Part shown: positions 1 through 8,220 of the stretch, one piece after another
Numbering within the stretch: position 1 is the first letter of the stretch
Layout: the number at the start of each line of letters is the position of its first letter
From: Rhizobium leguminosarum bv. trifolii WSM2297
Lineage (GTDB): Bacteria > Pseudomonadota > Alphaproteobacteria > Rhizobiales > Rhizobiaceae
DNA length: 64,000 bases
Assembly: GCF_000271845.1 (NCBI RefSeq)
Contig: NZ_JH719393.1
Coordinates: 1,144,342-1,208,341, forward strand
Reading direction: 5' to 3'
Program-made: the position numbers and the translations under genes
Notes under the pieces: generated by a model
Databases searched by the model: none
Seen by the model: the letters and a program-made list of their open reading frames with translations, nothing else
What the model was told of the DNA's origin: nothing

Positions 1-103
1 GGTGCTTACTGGCCGCCCGTCGGTGGGACCAATGACGGGACATTGCCCTTCCTGAACATTGAGTTTCTAGGGCACAAATCGTATGCCGCGCGGACTACCT
101 CAG

Positions 104-129
104 CAAAAATAGCCCCGTCGAAACGGGGC
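104..129 (-). terminator. Intrinsic terminator of the small RNA
   Basis: GCCCCGT and ACGGGGC (112-129) form a perfect 7-bp stem with a 4-base loop. On the minus strand it is followed by UAUUUUUG. The U tract exists only on the minus side, which fixes the direction of transcription. Confidence 0.7.
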
Positions 130-213
130 AATTGAATGGAAAGGGTGAGACCGCGCGTGGGGTGGGCGGTGGTAAGAGCCCGGCGCGCACGGGTCTCTTT
201 CGCGCGCGGTCCC
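104..213 (-). ncRNA. Putative EcfG-dependent trans-acting small RNA (about 110 nt)
   Basis: On the minus strand a perfect EcfG-type promoter (222-246) is followed 9 nt downstream by a sequence that folds in three parts. Bases 203-213 (GGGACCGCGCG) pair with 147-157 (CGCGCGGUCUC) in an 11-bp helix with one G-U pair. Inside it, 174-199 form a hairpin (AAGAG, bulged A, CCCG paired with CGGGCUCUU). A terminator hairpin with a U run lies at 104-129. The stretch left single-stranded (158-173, RNA ACCACCGCCCACCCCA) is C-rich and lacks G-pairing partners, as in anti-Shine-Dalgarno loops of known alphaproteobacterial sRNAs. No convincing ORF lies here. Promoter, fold and terminator are seen; the trans-acting role is inference. 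It may belong to a described rhizobial sRNA family that I cannot name. Confidence 0.62.
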
Positions 214-221
214 GACGCATT

Positions 222-246
222 AACGATAGAGAATCCGTCGGGTTCC
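222..246 (-). promoter_or_regulatory. EcfG (general stress sigma) type promoter
   Basis: Reading the minus strand, GGAAC (246-242), exactly 16 bases, then CGTT (225-222). This matches the alphaproteobacterial EcfG/RpoE2 consensus GGAAC-N16/17-CGTT. It sits correctly to start a transcript at about 213, the first base of the structured RNA. Confidence 0.65.
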
Positions 247-364
247 TGTACGCTTTCGGACCGGAATGGACGGTAGTTGGAATTTTGCATCAAAGCCGAA
301 TGGCCCTTGCAACTATCGGTCACTTTTCTCGTTCAACGCCCGAAGACTTTAAGAGGACGACGAG

Positions 365-559
365 ATGAGGCTGGTGCCGTTCCACTATGCGGGTTCAAAT
401 GACTCCCTTATCTTCATCAACCCGGAACACGTCATCGCCGTCCGGTCGTTCCCCGGCAGCACCCACATCTATGTTTCTGTGCTTCAGAAAGACGGAGGAC
501 CGAGTTATTACCCCGTCAGGGAGTCGATCGATGATGTTGTTAAGAAACTGGCCAGCTAG
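365..559 (+). CDS. Small hypothetical protein (64 aa)
   Basis: A 64-residue soluble protein beginning MRLVPFHYAG. An AGAGGACGACGAG purine-rich ribosome binding site stands just before the ATG. The residues look like a compact beta-rich domain (alternating hydrophobics in FINPEHVIAVRSF and IYVSVL) ending in a short helix, DDVVKKLAS. No catalytic motif or membrane segment is visible and I do not recognise the family. It lies downstream of the divergent small RNA and upstream of the ligD remnant, with no obvious operon partner. The good ribosome binding site is the main reason to accept it. Confidence 0.5.
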   Translation: MRLVPFHYAGSNDSLIFINPEHVIAVRSFPGSTHIYVSVLQKDGGPSYYPVRESIDDVVKKLAS

Positions 560-666
560 GGCACGGCTCGTTCTCGCTTTGAAGCCCTGGCTCAACAAAA
601 TTCCTGGCCGCTTCTAATGAATTTGGGCAAATTGCTTTTTCGAGCGCCGCTGCTGAAGTGTCGGCA

Positions 667-1457
667 TGACAAAGCTGCCTCGCAAACCTGCCGTGCCGCT
701 ACTCGGTGAAGCCGACGCGCCGCTCCGCAGCAAGGCGCGATCCCGCCCAGCCGCAGGCCTCCCTTGATCCCATGCCGGATCGCATCGATCCGTGCCTTGC
801 ACTGCTCAAGCCTCGGCCGCCCAAAGGTCCGCAATGGGCTTTCGAGGTGAAATGGGAGGCTACCGCCTGACCGTCCACATCGAACAATCCTGCATCCGCA
901 TCCTGACGCGCCGCGGCCATGACTGGACGGACCGCTTCCCGGCGATCTCCGCCGAGGCGAGGCGGCTTGCTGTGTCAACCGCGATACTGGATGGCGAAGC
1001 CGTTTTGCTCGATGCGCAGGGCCGGTCCGATTTCGGCATGCTTCAGCAGTCGCTCGGCGGCCGCGGCGGCACCAGGTCATCATGAGATGCGATCCTGATG
1101 GCCTTCGACCTCCTCTATTTCGACGGACACGACATCAGGGCGACAGAGCTCACCGCGCGGCGCCATCCGCTCGAAGGAATGGTACCCGCCGGAGGCGAAG
1201 ATGTTATCCGGCTGTCAGAAGAGGTCGAGGCCGACGGTGACAGGCTCTTGCGCATTGCTTGCGAACATGGGCTCGAAGGCATCATCGCGAAAGACCGCAA
1301 CAGTCCGTATCGCAGCGGGCGCCTCGGCGACTGGGTGAAGATCAAATGCATCCAGAGTGATGGCTTTGCGATCGTCGGCGGGCTGGTCGCGTGGGGCGGA
1401 AACTATCGCCGCTCGCTCCACGAGCCGGCCAGGATGGATCCCCGGCTCTCGAGTTAG
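667..1457 (+). pseudogene. ligD: DNA ligase D (ligase domain) remnant
   Basis: Joining frames gives the ATP-dependent ligase domain of LigD, the ligase of bacterial non-homologous end joining. A lead-in MTKLPRKPAVPLLGE from 667 is followed by MPDRIDPCLALLKPRPPKG, then WAFEVKW with the catalytic-lysine motif (K in FEVKW, followed by GYRLTVHIE). Further on are ILDGEAVLLD, AFDLLYFDGHDIR, GLEGIIAKDRNSPYRSGR and DWVKIKC. Frameshifts occur near 765 and near 855, right after the catalytic lysine, and an in-frame TGA lies at 1083-1085. Homology ends abruptly near 1375, so the C-terminal OB fold is missing. The polymerase and phosphoesterase domains are not here. The gene is clearly dead. Confidence 0.85.
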
Positions 1458-1532
1458 TCTGGGAGGTGTATGAGCGCAAAGGATCAACTCAAGCAGATGC
1501 CCGAACACCTCGACTAGCATGGCATGACGGGT

Positions 1533-3386
1533 TTATTGCTGCGGAAGGCCGGCGCGCGCGAGGTCTGCCGCGGCTTGATCCATAATCGAAGGATCTCGGA
1601 AGTTCCAGGTCTGCCGCCACGATTTGATTGTCGCAGTCGGAGCTGCCTTGAGCATCTTCCCGACGGCAGCTCGGGCGTCTGCCTCGCGTCCAAGACGCAC
1701 ATAGGCGATGGCTAGTTGCAATGGTGCGTCGGCGAAATCTGTTGTCTTTAGAACCTCAACTGCGTCCTCGTTTTTGCCAAGCACGATGTAGATGAAACCT
1801 CGCACATAGTTGAAAAACCAAGATAGCGCAGGGTCCCGCGCGGCTGCAGCGTCGGTCAGCTCCAGCGCCTTTTCGGGTTGACCGGCTTGTAGAAAGATAC
1901 TTCCTGCGTCCGTAAGCGTGAACGCATTATAGGGCGCCGCCGTGATGGCCTTGTTCATTGCCGCAACGGCGCCATCATGGTCTCTATTCAGGGTCAGGAG
2001 CCAAGCGTTGAGCCAATTTGCCAGTCTCGCTACTTGCGGGCTCAGATTCTTGTCTGCGAGGACCTGATCAACCAGTCGCTTCGCCTCCCGAAGATCTCCC
2101 TGCGTGTCAGAACTGTAGAGCAGCGCAGCGTTCAACCAGTGAGACCACCCCAATTCGACGGTCAAAAGAGGGGAGCCAGGGAAGGACTGCAGGCCCTGTC
2201 GTGAAATCTCACCTGATCGTTCCATACCTTCCTTCGTGTAGAGGTTCAATTGGCTTTCTGCCCGCAAGTAGTAGTCGTATTCAGCGAGGTTGGTGCTATC
2301 CTTACCCCAGGCCCGGCTGTAGTCCGCTTTGCGAATGGCTCCGAATTCGCCCGTCATCGCCCCCACGATCTTGCCGGTCAACTCATCCTGAAGCGCCCAT
2401 GGGTCGGTTCCGGCCTTGTCGAAGTGGTCCGCCCAGACATTGTCCCCCGTTTTGCTGTTGATAAGCTGTGCAACGATGCGCACCCTATCGCCCTCCTTGC
2501 GCACGCTGCCCTCGACGACATAGCCGACGCCCAGCTCCTTGCCGATCTGGCGGATGTCGCCTTGCTGGCCCTCGTACGCAAACGACGAAGTTCGCGAGAC
2601 GACCGAAATGTCAGAAAAGCGCGAGAGGATGGCGATGACGTCGTTCGCTAGCCCTTCTCCCATGTACCCCAGGCTCTTGTCGGCACTGAGATCAGCGAAG
2701 GGCAATACGGCGACAGAAGGAATCGTACCGGAGCCTGCAGGAGAGGTCATGGTCAGCGCATTCTGTAACGCCATCCATGCGGCCACCAAGGCGACGATGG
2801 TTGCCGCGGCCCCAATGGCCCACCATCGTCGGCCGATCCTGCGCTTGTGCCGAATACGTCGGCGTGGCGCGGCGTCGATGCGCACCTGGTAGACATCGAC
2901 AAGCTCTTCAATGTTCTTGACCTTCTGCCGTCCAACGGAGTCGAAGGTAAATGCGAGCTTGTTCTCGACCTCCTTCGCCACCTTGCCAGAAACGGAGATC
3001 CCGCCCGGTGGCGCGAGTTGCTCCAGCCTCGCAGCGACATTCACTCCTTCACCATAGCGGTCGTCACCGTCGACGATCACTTCGCCGATGTTGATCCCGA
3101 TGCGGACGTTGAAGCGGTCGTCCTCAGGGACAGAGGCGTTGCGCTCGGTCATTCCGCGCTGCAGAGACACGGCACATTCGACGGCGTCGACCACGCTGCC
3201 GAACTCCGCGAGGAGGCCGTCGCCCATGAGCTTGAAGATGCGCCCATGATGCCGCGCAATCTCGGGTTCAAAAAGCTCCGTGCGCCGCGCTCGAAGACGG
3301 TCGAAGGTGCCCGCCTCGTCTTGCTCCATAAGTGCGGAGTATCCGACCACGTCGGCGGCTAGAATTGCAGATAATCTGCGCTCCAT
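1533..3386 (-). CDS. Class III adenylate/guanylate cyclase with TolB-like and TPR domains
   Basis: 617 aa. The N-terminal class III cyclase domain (about 1-170) begins MERRLSAILAADVVGYS and holds the two metal-binding aspartates, D12 and D56 (KLMGDG). The dimer-interface stretch NVRIGINIGEV and GEGVNVAARLE follow. One transmembrane helix lies near 186-205 after an RRRIRHKRRIGRR basic patch. Then come a TolB/FlgO-like domain (about 225-345, SVAVLPFADLS, GYVVEGSVRK) and TPR-type helices to the end. This architecture is common and expanded in rhizobia. It should make cAMP at the membrane, with the C-terminal half as sensor or scaffold on the other side. The signal sensed is unknown. It stands alone; a 23-bp inverted repeat lies upstream. 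Confidence 0.9.
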   Translation of the reverse strand: MERRLSAILAADVVGYSALMEQDEAGTFDRLRARRTELFEPEIARHHGRIFKLMGDGLLAEFGSVVDAVECAVSLQRGMTERNASVPEDDRFNVRIGINIGEVIVDGDDRYGEGVNVAARLEQLAPPGGISVSGKVAKEVENKLAFTFDSVGRQKVKNIEELVDVYQVRIDAAPRRRIRHKRRIGRRWWAIGAAATIVALVAAWMALQNALTMTSPAGSGTIPSVAVLPFADLSADKSLGYMGEGLANDVIAILSRFSDISVVSRTSSFAYEGQQGDIRQIGKELGVGYVVEGSVRKEGDRVRIVAQLINSKTGDNVWADHFDKAGTDPWALQDELTGKIVGAMTGEFGAIRKADYSRAWGKDSTNLAEYDYYLRAESQLNLYTKEGMERSGEISRQGLQSFPGSPLLTVELGWSHWLNAALLYSSDTQGDLREAKRLVDQVLADKNLSPQVARLANWLNAWLLTLNRDHDGAVAAMNKAITAAPYNAFTLTDAGSIFLQAGQPEKALELTDAAAARDPALSWFFNYVRGFIYIVLGKNEDAVEVLKTTDFADAPLQLAIAYVRLGREADARAAVGKMLKAAPTATIKSWRQTWNFRDPSIMDQAAADLARAGLPQQ

Positions 3387-3446
3387 GTCTTAGTCCCCCG
3401 ACATGAATTCTCCCCAGCCATTATACATGATTTTTCCGTGTGTTTC

Positions 3447-3469
3447 ATGGATGTCTAATAAACATCCAT
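3447..3469. promoter_or_regulatory. Perfect inverted repeat upstream of the cyclase gene
   Basis: ATGGATGT, a 7-base spacer, then ACATCCAT form a perfect 8-bp inverted repeat about 60-80 bp before the cyclase start (3386). It could be an operator or a 5' leader hairpin. No T tract follows on either strand, so a terminator is unlikely. Confidence 0.45.
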
Positions 3470-3605
3470 TTGAGCATTCGACCCAGGGGCGATAGGTGGA
3501 GCATCGATCATACGTAGGCATGGAACCACCATCGAACGCTGTTCTCGCGACAGGGCGGAGTCGTTGAAATTGGTCTTCCGCCTTCACCGCCTCCTCCTCC
3601 TCTCT

Positions 3606-3886
3606 TCATTCGTCCACGGCGCCGCGGTCGAGCAGATCTTCCACAATCCGTGGGTCGAATATGTGAAAGGTGATCCGTCTCGCTCGACCTTGTTCCCGCG
3701 CTCGGAAGACGTCTGTCTCCAACCAACGATTCCTTCTGCTCTAATCGTCAGGATTTCCTCAATCTCGCGAGGAATGATCGGAAGGTCTGCGATGTCTTCC
3801 AGTGCCGCGGAGATGATGGACGAGGTCGCGCGGAACGCTGTCTTGGAAGTCTCAGGCATTACGAGGGTGAGTGCGCTCGACTGCAT
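3606..3886 (-). pseudogene. Frameshifted small conserved hypothetical protein
   Basis: The open start (MQSSALTLVMPETSKTAF, ISAALEDIADLPIIPREIEEILTI) continues in other frames as DRRLPSAGTR and then GRARRITFHIFDPRIVEDLL, ending in DRGAVDE and a stop at 3606-3608. Together these read as one globular protein of about 95-100 residues. Its pattern (PIIPREIEEILTI, RLPSAGTR, ITFHIFDP, VEDLLDRG) resembles an uncharacterised rhizobial protein family. At least two frameshifts break it near 3700-3730. Function unknown. The family resemblance is from memory; the frame jumps are seen directly. Confidence 0.6.
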
Positions 3887-4005
3887 GTCCAGTGACTCCT
3901 GACCAGGGGCGCGCGACGCGCGGGAATCACGCGGGCGGGACAGCGGGATGATGATTTGCGCGGCCTCAGGATCGACGATTGCCTAGGGACCGGTCTGAAC
4001 CGTGA

Positions 4006-5286
4006 TCAAAGGAGGAGCATGCCGATGGTGCTCAGGCCCATCACTAGCGCCGTGAAACCGCTGATATAGACCATCCAACGCGGGGCTTTGAGTTCTCCCA
4101 TGATGGCCGGGTTCCTCGCCATCATGACCATCACGACGATGATTGGGGTCGCGAGCACACCGTTGACGACCGCGCTCCAAAACAAGGCCCTGACGGGATC
4201 GAGACCCAACATGGTGACCGCGACGCTTCCGAGCGTGGCGACGACGATTGTCGCATAGAAGGCCTTTGCCTCTTTGGGCTTCTTGTCGAGACCTTCCGAC
4301 CAACCAAAGCACTCCGCAACTGCGTAGGCGGCAGAACCAGCAAGGACCGGAACGGCAAGGAGCCCGGTGCCGATTATTCCCGCCGCAAAGACCGCGAAGG
4401 CGAACTCACCGGCGACGGGCTTGAGGGCTTCCGCGGCTTGGGCTGAGGTCTCGATCTGGTCGACGCCATTGGCATGCAAGGTTGCTGCGGCCGCGACGAT
4501 GATACAGATTGCCACAAAATTGGAGAAGCCCATGCCGACGAGCGTGTCCATGCGGATGCGGCCGAGTTCTGGTTCGGCCATCTCCGGAATTCGCCGCAGG
4601 CGCGCGAGCTTGCGGCGTCGGAGTTCTTCGACTTCTTCCCCGGCCTGCCAGAAGAACAGATAAGGACTGATCGTGGTACCAAGGACAGCCACGAAGGCGG
4701 TGAAGTGATCTCCGGTTAACTGGAATGTCGGCATGACGATGCCGCTCAGCGCTTGACCCCATGGCACGCCGACCACCAGAACAACAGCGACATAAGTGAA
4801 GAGCGACAATGTCAGCCACTTCAGGACAGAGACATAGGCGGAATAGGGGACGAAGACCTGAGCGGTCGCGCAAAGGATTCCGAACAGAAGGGCATACACG
4901 ATCTCCGGCCCGCCAACGAACAATCTCACCGCGGCTCCCATCGCGGCGAGATCGGCTCCGATGTTGACGAAATTTGCAATGAAGAGCAAGGCCATGGCGA
5001 CGTATGCGAAGTACGGATGGTAGTGGAGCTTCAGGTTTTTGGCTAGGCCTTTGCCCGACACCGCTCCGATGCCTGCACTCAATCCCTGGACCGCCGCCAT
5101 GAGCGGGTAGCTGAAGAGCATGGTCCAGCCAAGAGTGTACCCAAACTGGGCACCCACTTGGCTGTAGGTGGCAATGCCACTCGGATCGTCGTCCGCCGCA
5201 CCCGTCACCAGACCGGGACCGAGAACCTTTAGAAGGCTGCGGCCAGCCTGCTGCGAAGATTTGAAACGAGATGAGGAAGCATCCAT
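4006..5286 (-). CDS. NRAMP-family divalent metal transporter-like protein
   Basis: About 426 aa from MDASSSRFKSS; an upstream start at 5373 would add 29 poorly conserved residues. Eleven or so hydrophobic helices cover the protein. The first carries GPGLVTGAADDDPSGIATYSQ, the NRAMP TM1 region. Canonical manganese/iron NRAMPs have DPGN in TM1 and MPH in TM6. Here they read DPSG and SPY (TTISPYLFFWQAGEEVEE). This places it in the NRAMP-related clade that lacks the usual metal-binding residues, so the substrate is uncertain (magnesium or another cation is possible). It sits alone between a broken hypothetical gene and a VOC gene, with no visible metal-responsive operator. Confidence 0.85.
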   Translation of the reverse strand: MDASSSRFKSSQQAGRSLLKVLGPGLVTGAADDDPSGIATYSQVGAQFGYTLGWTMLFSYPLMAAVQGLSAGIGAVSGKGLAKNLKLHYHPYFAYVAMALLFIANFVNIGADLAAMGAAVRLFVGGPEIVYALLFGILCATAQVFVPYSAYVSVLKWLTLSLFTYVAVVLVVGVPWGQALSGIVMPTFQLTGDHFTAFVAVLGTTISPYLFFWQAGEEVEELRRRKLARLRRIPEMAEPELGRIRMDTLVGMGFSNFVAICIIVAAAATLHANGVDQIETSAQAAEALKPVAGEFAFAVFAAGIIGTGLLAVPVLAGSAAYAVAECFGWSEGLDKKPKEAKAFYATIVVATLGSVAVTMLGLDPVRALFWSAVVNGVLATPIIVVMVMMARNPAIMGELKAPRWMVYISGFTALVMGLSTIGMLLL

Positions 5287-5544
5287 TGCCGTGCGCACTG
5301 TTTCGAGTGAAACAAGAATGCGCGAGATCCCCCCGAGTTCCGAGCACCCGGCACCGCAGTCGCCATCGCACACATCATCGCCGGCTCATTTTTGTTACCG
5401 GTAGGATAGGAGAACGGCAGCCGGAGAGGCCAGGCTTTGAGTCGAGCTTCGCGGCTTGCCGAAGGCCTCCGTGGATACGCAGACGCCGGCCAACTGTAGC
5501 GTCGCGCTGGCGGGCGGTTGCGACATGGCTCGCGCTTCGCCGGG

Positions 5545-5901
5545 TCATGTACTGAAGGGCCTTGAGGGAGGCTCTGCAAGAGTGATGCGATTTCCGTCAG
5601 GGTCTGTTAACTGGGCGATCCTTCCGTAGTCTCCCTCCAATTCACCTGTGAGCTTCACGCCAATTTCGGCGAGCGATTTGCGGGCATTCTCCATTTTCGG
5701 GACGACAATGGTTAGTCTGCCGGAGCCAGCATTCTCCTTGTCGTGAAAGATTTGAATATTCCCGCCTGCGACGTTACGCCATTGGATCAACCCATCCATC
5801 GGACGATCATCAGGGTTTCGGTCGAAAATTTGGGTATAGAATTTTTCGGCACTATCCATGTTCGCTGTCGCGAGTGCGGCATAGATTCCTTGGATTTGCA
5901 T
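5545..5901 (-). CDS. VOC (glyoxalase/bleomycin-resistance) superfamily protein
   Basis: 118 aa, a single VOC module. It starts MQIQGIYAALATANMDSAEKFY and holds DGLIQWRNVAGGNIQIF. The C-terminal half has GRIAQLTDPDGNRITLAEPP, the usual second betaalphabetabetabeta unit ending in the metal-ligand region (DPDGN). A GGAAGGGAGC ribosome binding site precedes the ATG. VOC proteins bind a metal between paired modules and act on small electrophiles or aromatics; the substrate cannot be read from sequence. It is upstream of the NRAMP-like gene on the same strand but separated by over 250 bp, so it is probably a separate unit. Confidence 0.85.
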   Translation of the reverse strand: MQIQGIYAALATANMDSAEKFYTQIFDRNPDDRPMDGLIQWRNVAGGNIQIFHDKENAGSGRLTIVVPKMENARKSLAEIGVKLTGELEGDYGRIAQLTDPDGNRITLAEPPSRPFST

Positions 5902-6020
5902 TTACATTGCTCCCTTCCAAATCGGGCCATCTGTAATGAGAAAAGGCACGGTTCCGTTCCAACGTTTGCGATGACGGCGGCGGATTGCGACTTCTGGCGC
6001 AAAGCTCCCTTGGATACCCG

Positions 6021-6902
6021 CTATCGCGCCGACGTTCTCTCCTTCACCAATTCTGAGATGTATTCCTGCAAGCTTTTCGTTCCGCGGATTGGGTCGTCAG
6101 GCATGTCAAAGCCCTCCAGTGATACCTCCGTCATCCGCGCGTAGGCTTGGGCCGCAGGTTCTGAAAAGCCCACCCGCCTGAAGCTCGATACCCACTCGCT
6201 CCGCTCGATCGTCCGGACGGTGACGGCATGATCGAGCATTTTGGCGAAAGCAGCCGCGACATCGTCAAACGTGTAGGCTTCAGGGCCCTCGACATACTTG
6301 ACCCCGACGTCGTCGAGCGGACCGGTCAGCCGTCTTGCTGCGGCCAAACCGAGGTCGACCGGAGCCACCATCGGGATCTTCAGCTGCGCCGGGAACATCG
6401 TCGCGATCGAGCCATGCCGGGCCTCGTCGAGGAGCGTGTCGAGGTTGGTGTAGTAATATGCGCCGCGGTTGATGGCCATCGGGATCGCGGCAGCGCCGAC
6501 GGCTCTCTCGAAACTCCACAGAACGGAGAGATCGCCGATCGCGTCGCCGGGCTGTGCGCCATAGGTGGACTCCACCACGACTTTCTCCAGGCCCGCACCG
6601 CCGACGGCCTCGGCGATGCTGGTGGCCGTCCGGGTTTCCTCGGCGTTTGGGTCAGTAGTAACGGGAGCCGGAGGATTCAGCAGGAACGCTCGACGGCCAC
6701 GACGCAGCGTGGCGCGCAAAGCCTGCGTGTCGCCAAGATCGACGACGGCGATATCAGCTCCCGCGGACTTAAGATCCACGGCCTTCGCCTCGTCGTGTAC
6801 GACCGCGACAATCTGGTGCCCGTCTCGAAGAAGTGTCCGAGCGACCACCGATCCGATATGGCCGGTTGCGCCAAGAACGACGAACGCATCCGCCCTCGTC
6901 AT
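6021..6902 (-). CDS. NmrA-like NAD(P)-binding epimerase/reductase
   Basis: 293 aa with an N-terminal Rossmann fold. VLGATGHIGSVVARTLL is the GxxGxxG dinucleotide site, followed by VAVVHDEAK and VVVESTYG. It belongs to the NmrA/atypical SDR group (NAD(P)H-binding quinone-reductase-like or redox-sensing proteins). These lack the Tyr-Lys pair of classical SDRs, and no YxxxK is seen. Its start overlaps the stop of the YciI-like gene by 4 bp (ATGA), so the two are translationally coupled. A role in redox or xenobiotic response is plausible but not proven. Confidence 0.85.
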   Translation of the reverse strand: MTRADAFVVLGATGHIGSVVARTLLRDGHQIVAVVHDEAKAVDLKSAGADIAVVDLGDTQALRATLRRGRRAFLLNPPAPVTTDPNAEETRTATSIAEAVGGAGLEKVVVESTYGAQPGDAIGDLSVLWSFERAVGAAAIPMAINRGAYYYTNLDTLLDEARHGSIATMFPAQLKIPMVAPVDLGLAAARRLTGPLDDVGVKYVEGPEAYTFDDVAAAFAKMLDHAVTVRTIERSEWVSSFRRVGFSEPAAQAYARMTEVSLEGFDMPDDPIRGTKSLQEYISELVKERTSAR

Positions 6903-7231
6903 TTGGCTTGCTCCAGTGGCCAGATGTCAACGACACCCTGTGCGACCGCGCATGGCGTCTTCGAAACCATCTCGATAGCTTCTTCCAGGCTTTCAGCTTC
7001 TATCAGTGCGAAACCAGCCAACGGCAATGCGGCCGTCAGGAACGAACCCTTGGAAGCCTCCACCCCCGCGCGGTCGTGGTTTCGGACCTGGACCGGCGAT
7101 CCGGCTATGGCCATGATCGCACCTCGATCCCGCAGCTGCTGGTCATAAGCGTGCGCGGCATCGCGGACCGCTGGAGTGGTGCGATCATATCCGATCTGAT
7201 CGCCATAACCGATCGTGAGATATTTCGGCAT
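6899..7231 (-). CDS. YciI-related (DGPF/PhnB-like) protein
   Basis: 110 aa beginning MPKYLTIGYGDQIGYDRT, with an AGAAAGGAA ribosome binding site. The fold is the YCII ferredoxin-like alpha+beta type: an N-terminal beta strand, the helix YDQQLRDRG, then LPLAGFALIEAESLEEAIEMV and the final VDIWPLE. Such proteins often sit with ECF sigma or reductase genes; no biochemical role is assigned. It is coupled to the NmrA-like gene. The broken VOC gene upstream runs in the same frame into this start with no stop between, so a read-through fusion could arise. Confidence 0.8.
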   Translation of the reverse strand: MPKYLTIGYGDQIGYDRTTPAVRDAAHAYDQQLRDRGAIMAIAGSPVQVRNHDRAGVEASKGSFLTAALPLAGFALIEAESLEEAIEMVSKTPCAVAQGVVDIWPLEQAK

Positions 7232-7672
7232 TACAAATTCCTTTCTTCCGCGCTCGCGGTCTCGGTTTTGTTCGGCGGGAACGCCGAGCGCCTTGAGCAC
7301 GGCAGCCGACTTGGTGAACTGGACGTCGCGGTACTCGACGATTTCGACATGGTTTCCCCATGGGTCGAGAAAGTTGAACGGCCGGCCTTTCGGGACCGTC
7401 GCGCCAGCCGCAGTGGCAAGGTCCTGACCATCGATCTTTCGTTCACAACGAGGCAGAAGTGACGATTGGTGTCGCGCTCTTGCGTTCTGCCGCGGCTCAA
7501 TGCGAGGAATTGGTCCCCATGTCCACGAAAGCCATCTGCAGGACGCCGCTATTATCGCGGTGGCTTCCGCGCAGCTCAAAATCGATGACCTTGCCATAGA
7601 ATTCGAGCACCGCGTCAACATCATCGACCTCGAGCGCGACTTGTTCCAAGCTCACGAGCTTGGGTTTGGTCA
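7232..7672 (-). pseudogene. VOC (glyoxalase-like) gene broken by two frameshifts
   Basis: Three frames join to one VOC protein. MTKPKLVSLEQVALEVDD to VLQMAFVDMG runs from 7672. GDQFLALSRGRTQERDTNRH through LVVNERSMV follows after a base loss in a GGGG run near 7518. DLATAAGATVPKGRPFNFLDPWGNHVEIVEY follows a second shift near 7425. The last piece holds the typical C-terminal DPWGN metal-ligand region. It precedes the yciI-nmrA pair in the same direction and was probably the first gene of that operon. Confidence 0.8.
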
Positions 7673-8038
7673 TGCTATCTCCCGGATCTCTTGTTGCCTT
7701 GGGTGTAACGCGCTAGGACGGACAGGGTTCAGAAGGGTCTTCGGAATGCCGGATTTCTGCATCTGCGAACCTGCGACCGGCTCCAGCACGTGGAGTACGA
7801 GGTTGCTGACCAGACCGTGAGCAGCGTTGGCCGCATTGCGTTTGTACCAGATGAGAAATACACCGGCCCCGTTCGGCGCGCATGCGCTTAAGGAAGGATT
7901 GTGATCCAATCTCGGTTCGCCCCGGCTCGGCGGGTTGCCCGGAGCGTCTTGCATCGCAGAACTTCGAAAATTTCTGCTGGACCTTGTCGGTTCCAGAAGG
8001 GTTAGATCGACCACGTTCGTCAGCACCGGGAGGATCTC
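7673..8038. other. Intergenic stretch without a supported gene
   Basis: Open frames exist on both strands, but none has a ribosome binding site, recognisable motif or believable composition. It lies between two broken genes (VOC and GFA) and is probably decayed coding DNA. Confidence 0.4.
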
Positions 8039-8220
8039 ATGCCCATCTTTCATGCCAAGTGTCCCTGCGGCGCGCTCTCTGGAGGTCGATGGCGACCCTT
8101 TGCACAACCACATCTGCACGCGCCTTCAGCGCGCAATCCGGCAGCGCGCCGGCACACGATTTTTGATTCCACTGGGAGCTGACCCGGCTTTTCCACCGAG
8201 AACCTGACCCGGGATGGCGG
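8039..8220 (+). pseudogene. GFA-family (CENP-V/Gfa-like) zinc enzyme remnant
   Basis: MPIFHAKCPCGALS, then in the next frame LEVDGDPLHNHICT, then in a third frame AQSGSAPAHDF. This is the N-terminal pattern of the Gfa family, zinc proteins of the glutathione-dependent formaldehyde-activating type: CxCG, then GDPLHNHxC, then a QRxSGSAF region. Two frame jumps occur within 120 bp, and the second cysteine pair and C-terminus are missing. A short, dead fragment. The family call rests on memory of the motif spacing. Confidence 0.45.

Noticed and set aside
6..323. A 105-codon minus-strand open frame at the left end
   Set aside because: It crosses the small-RNA promoter, stems and terminator; no ribosome binding site or protein motif.
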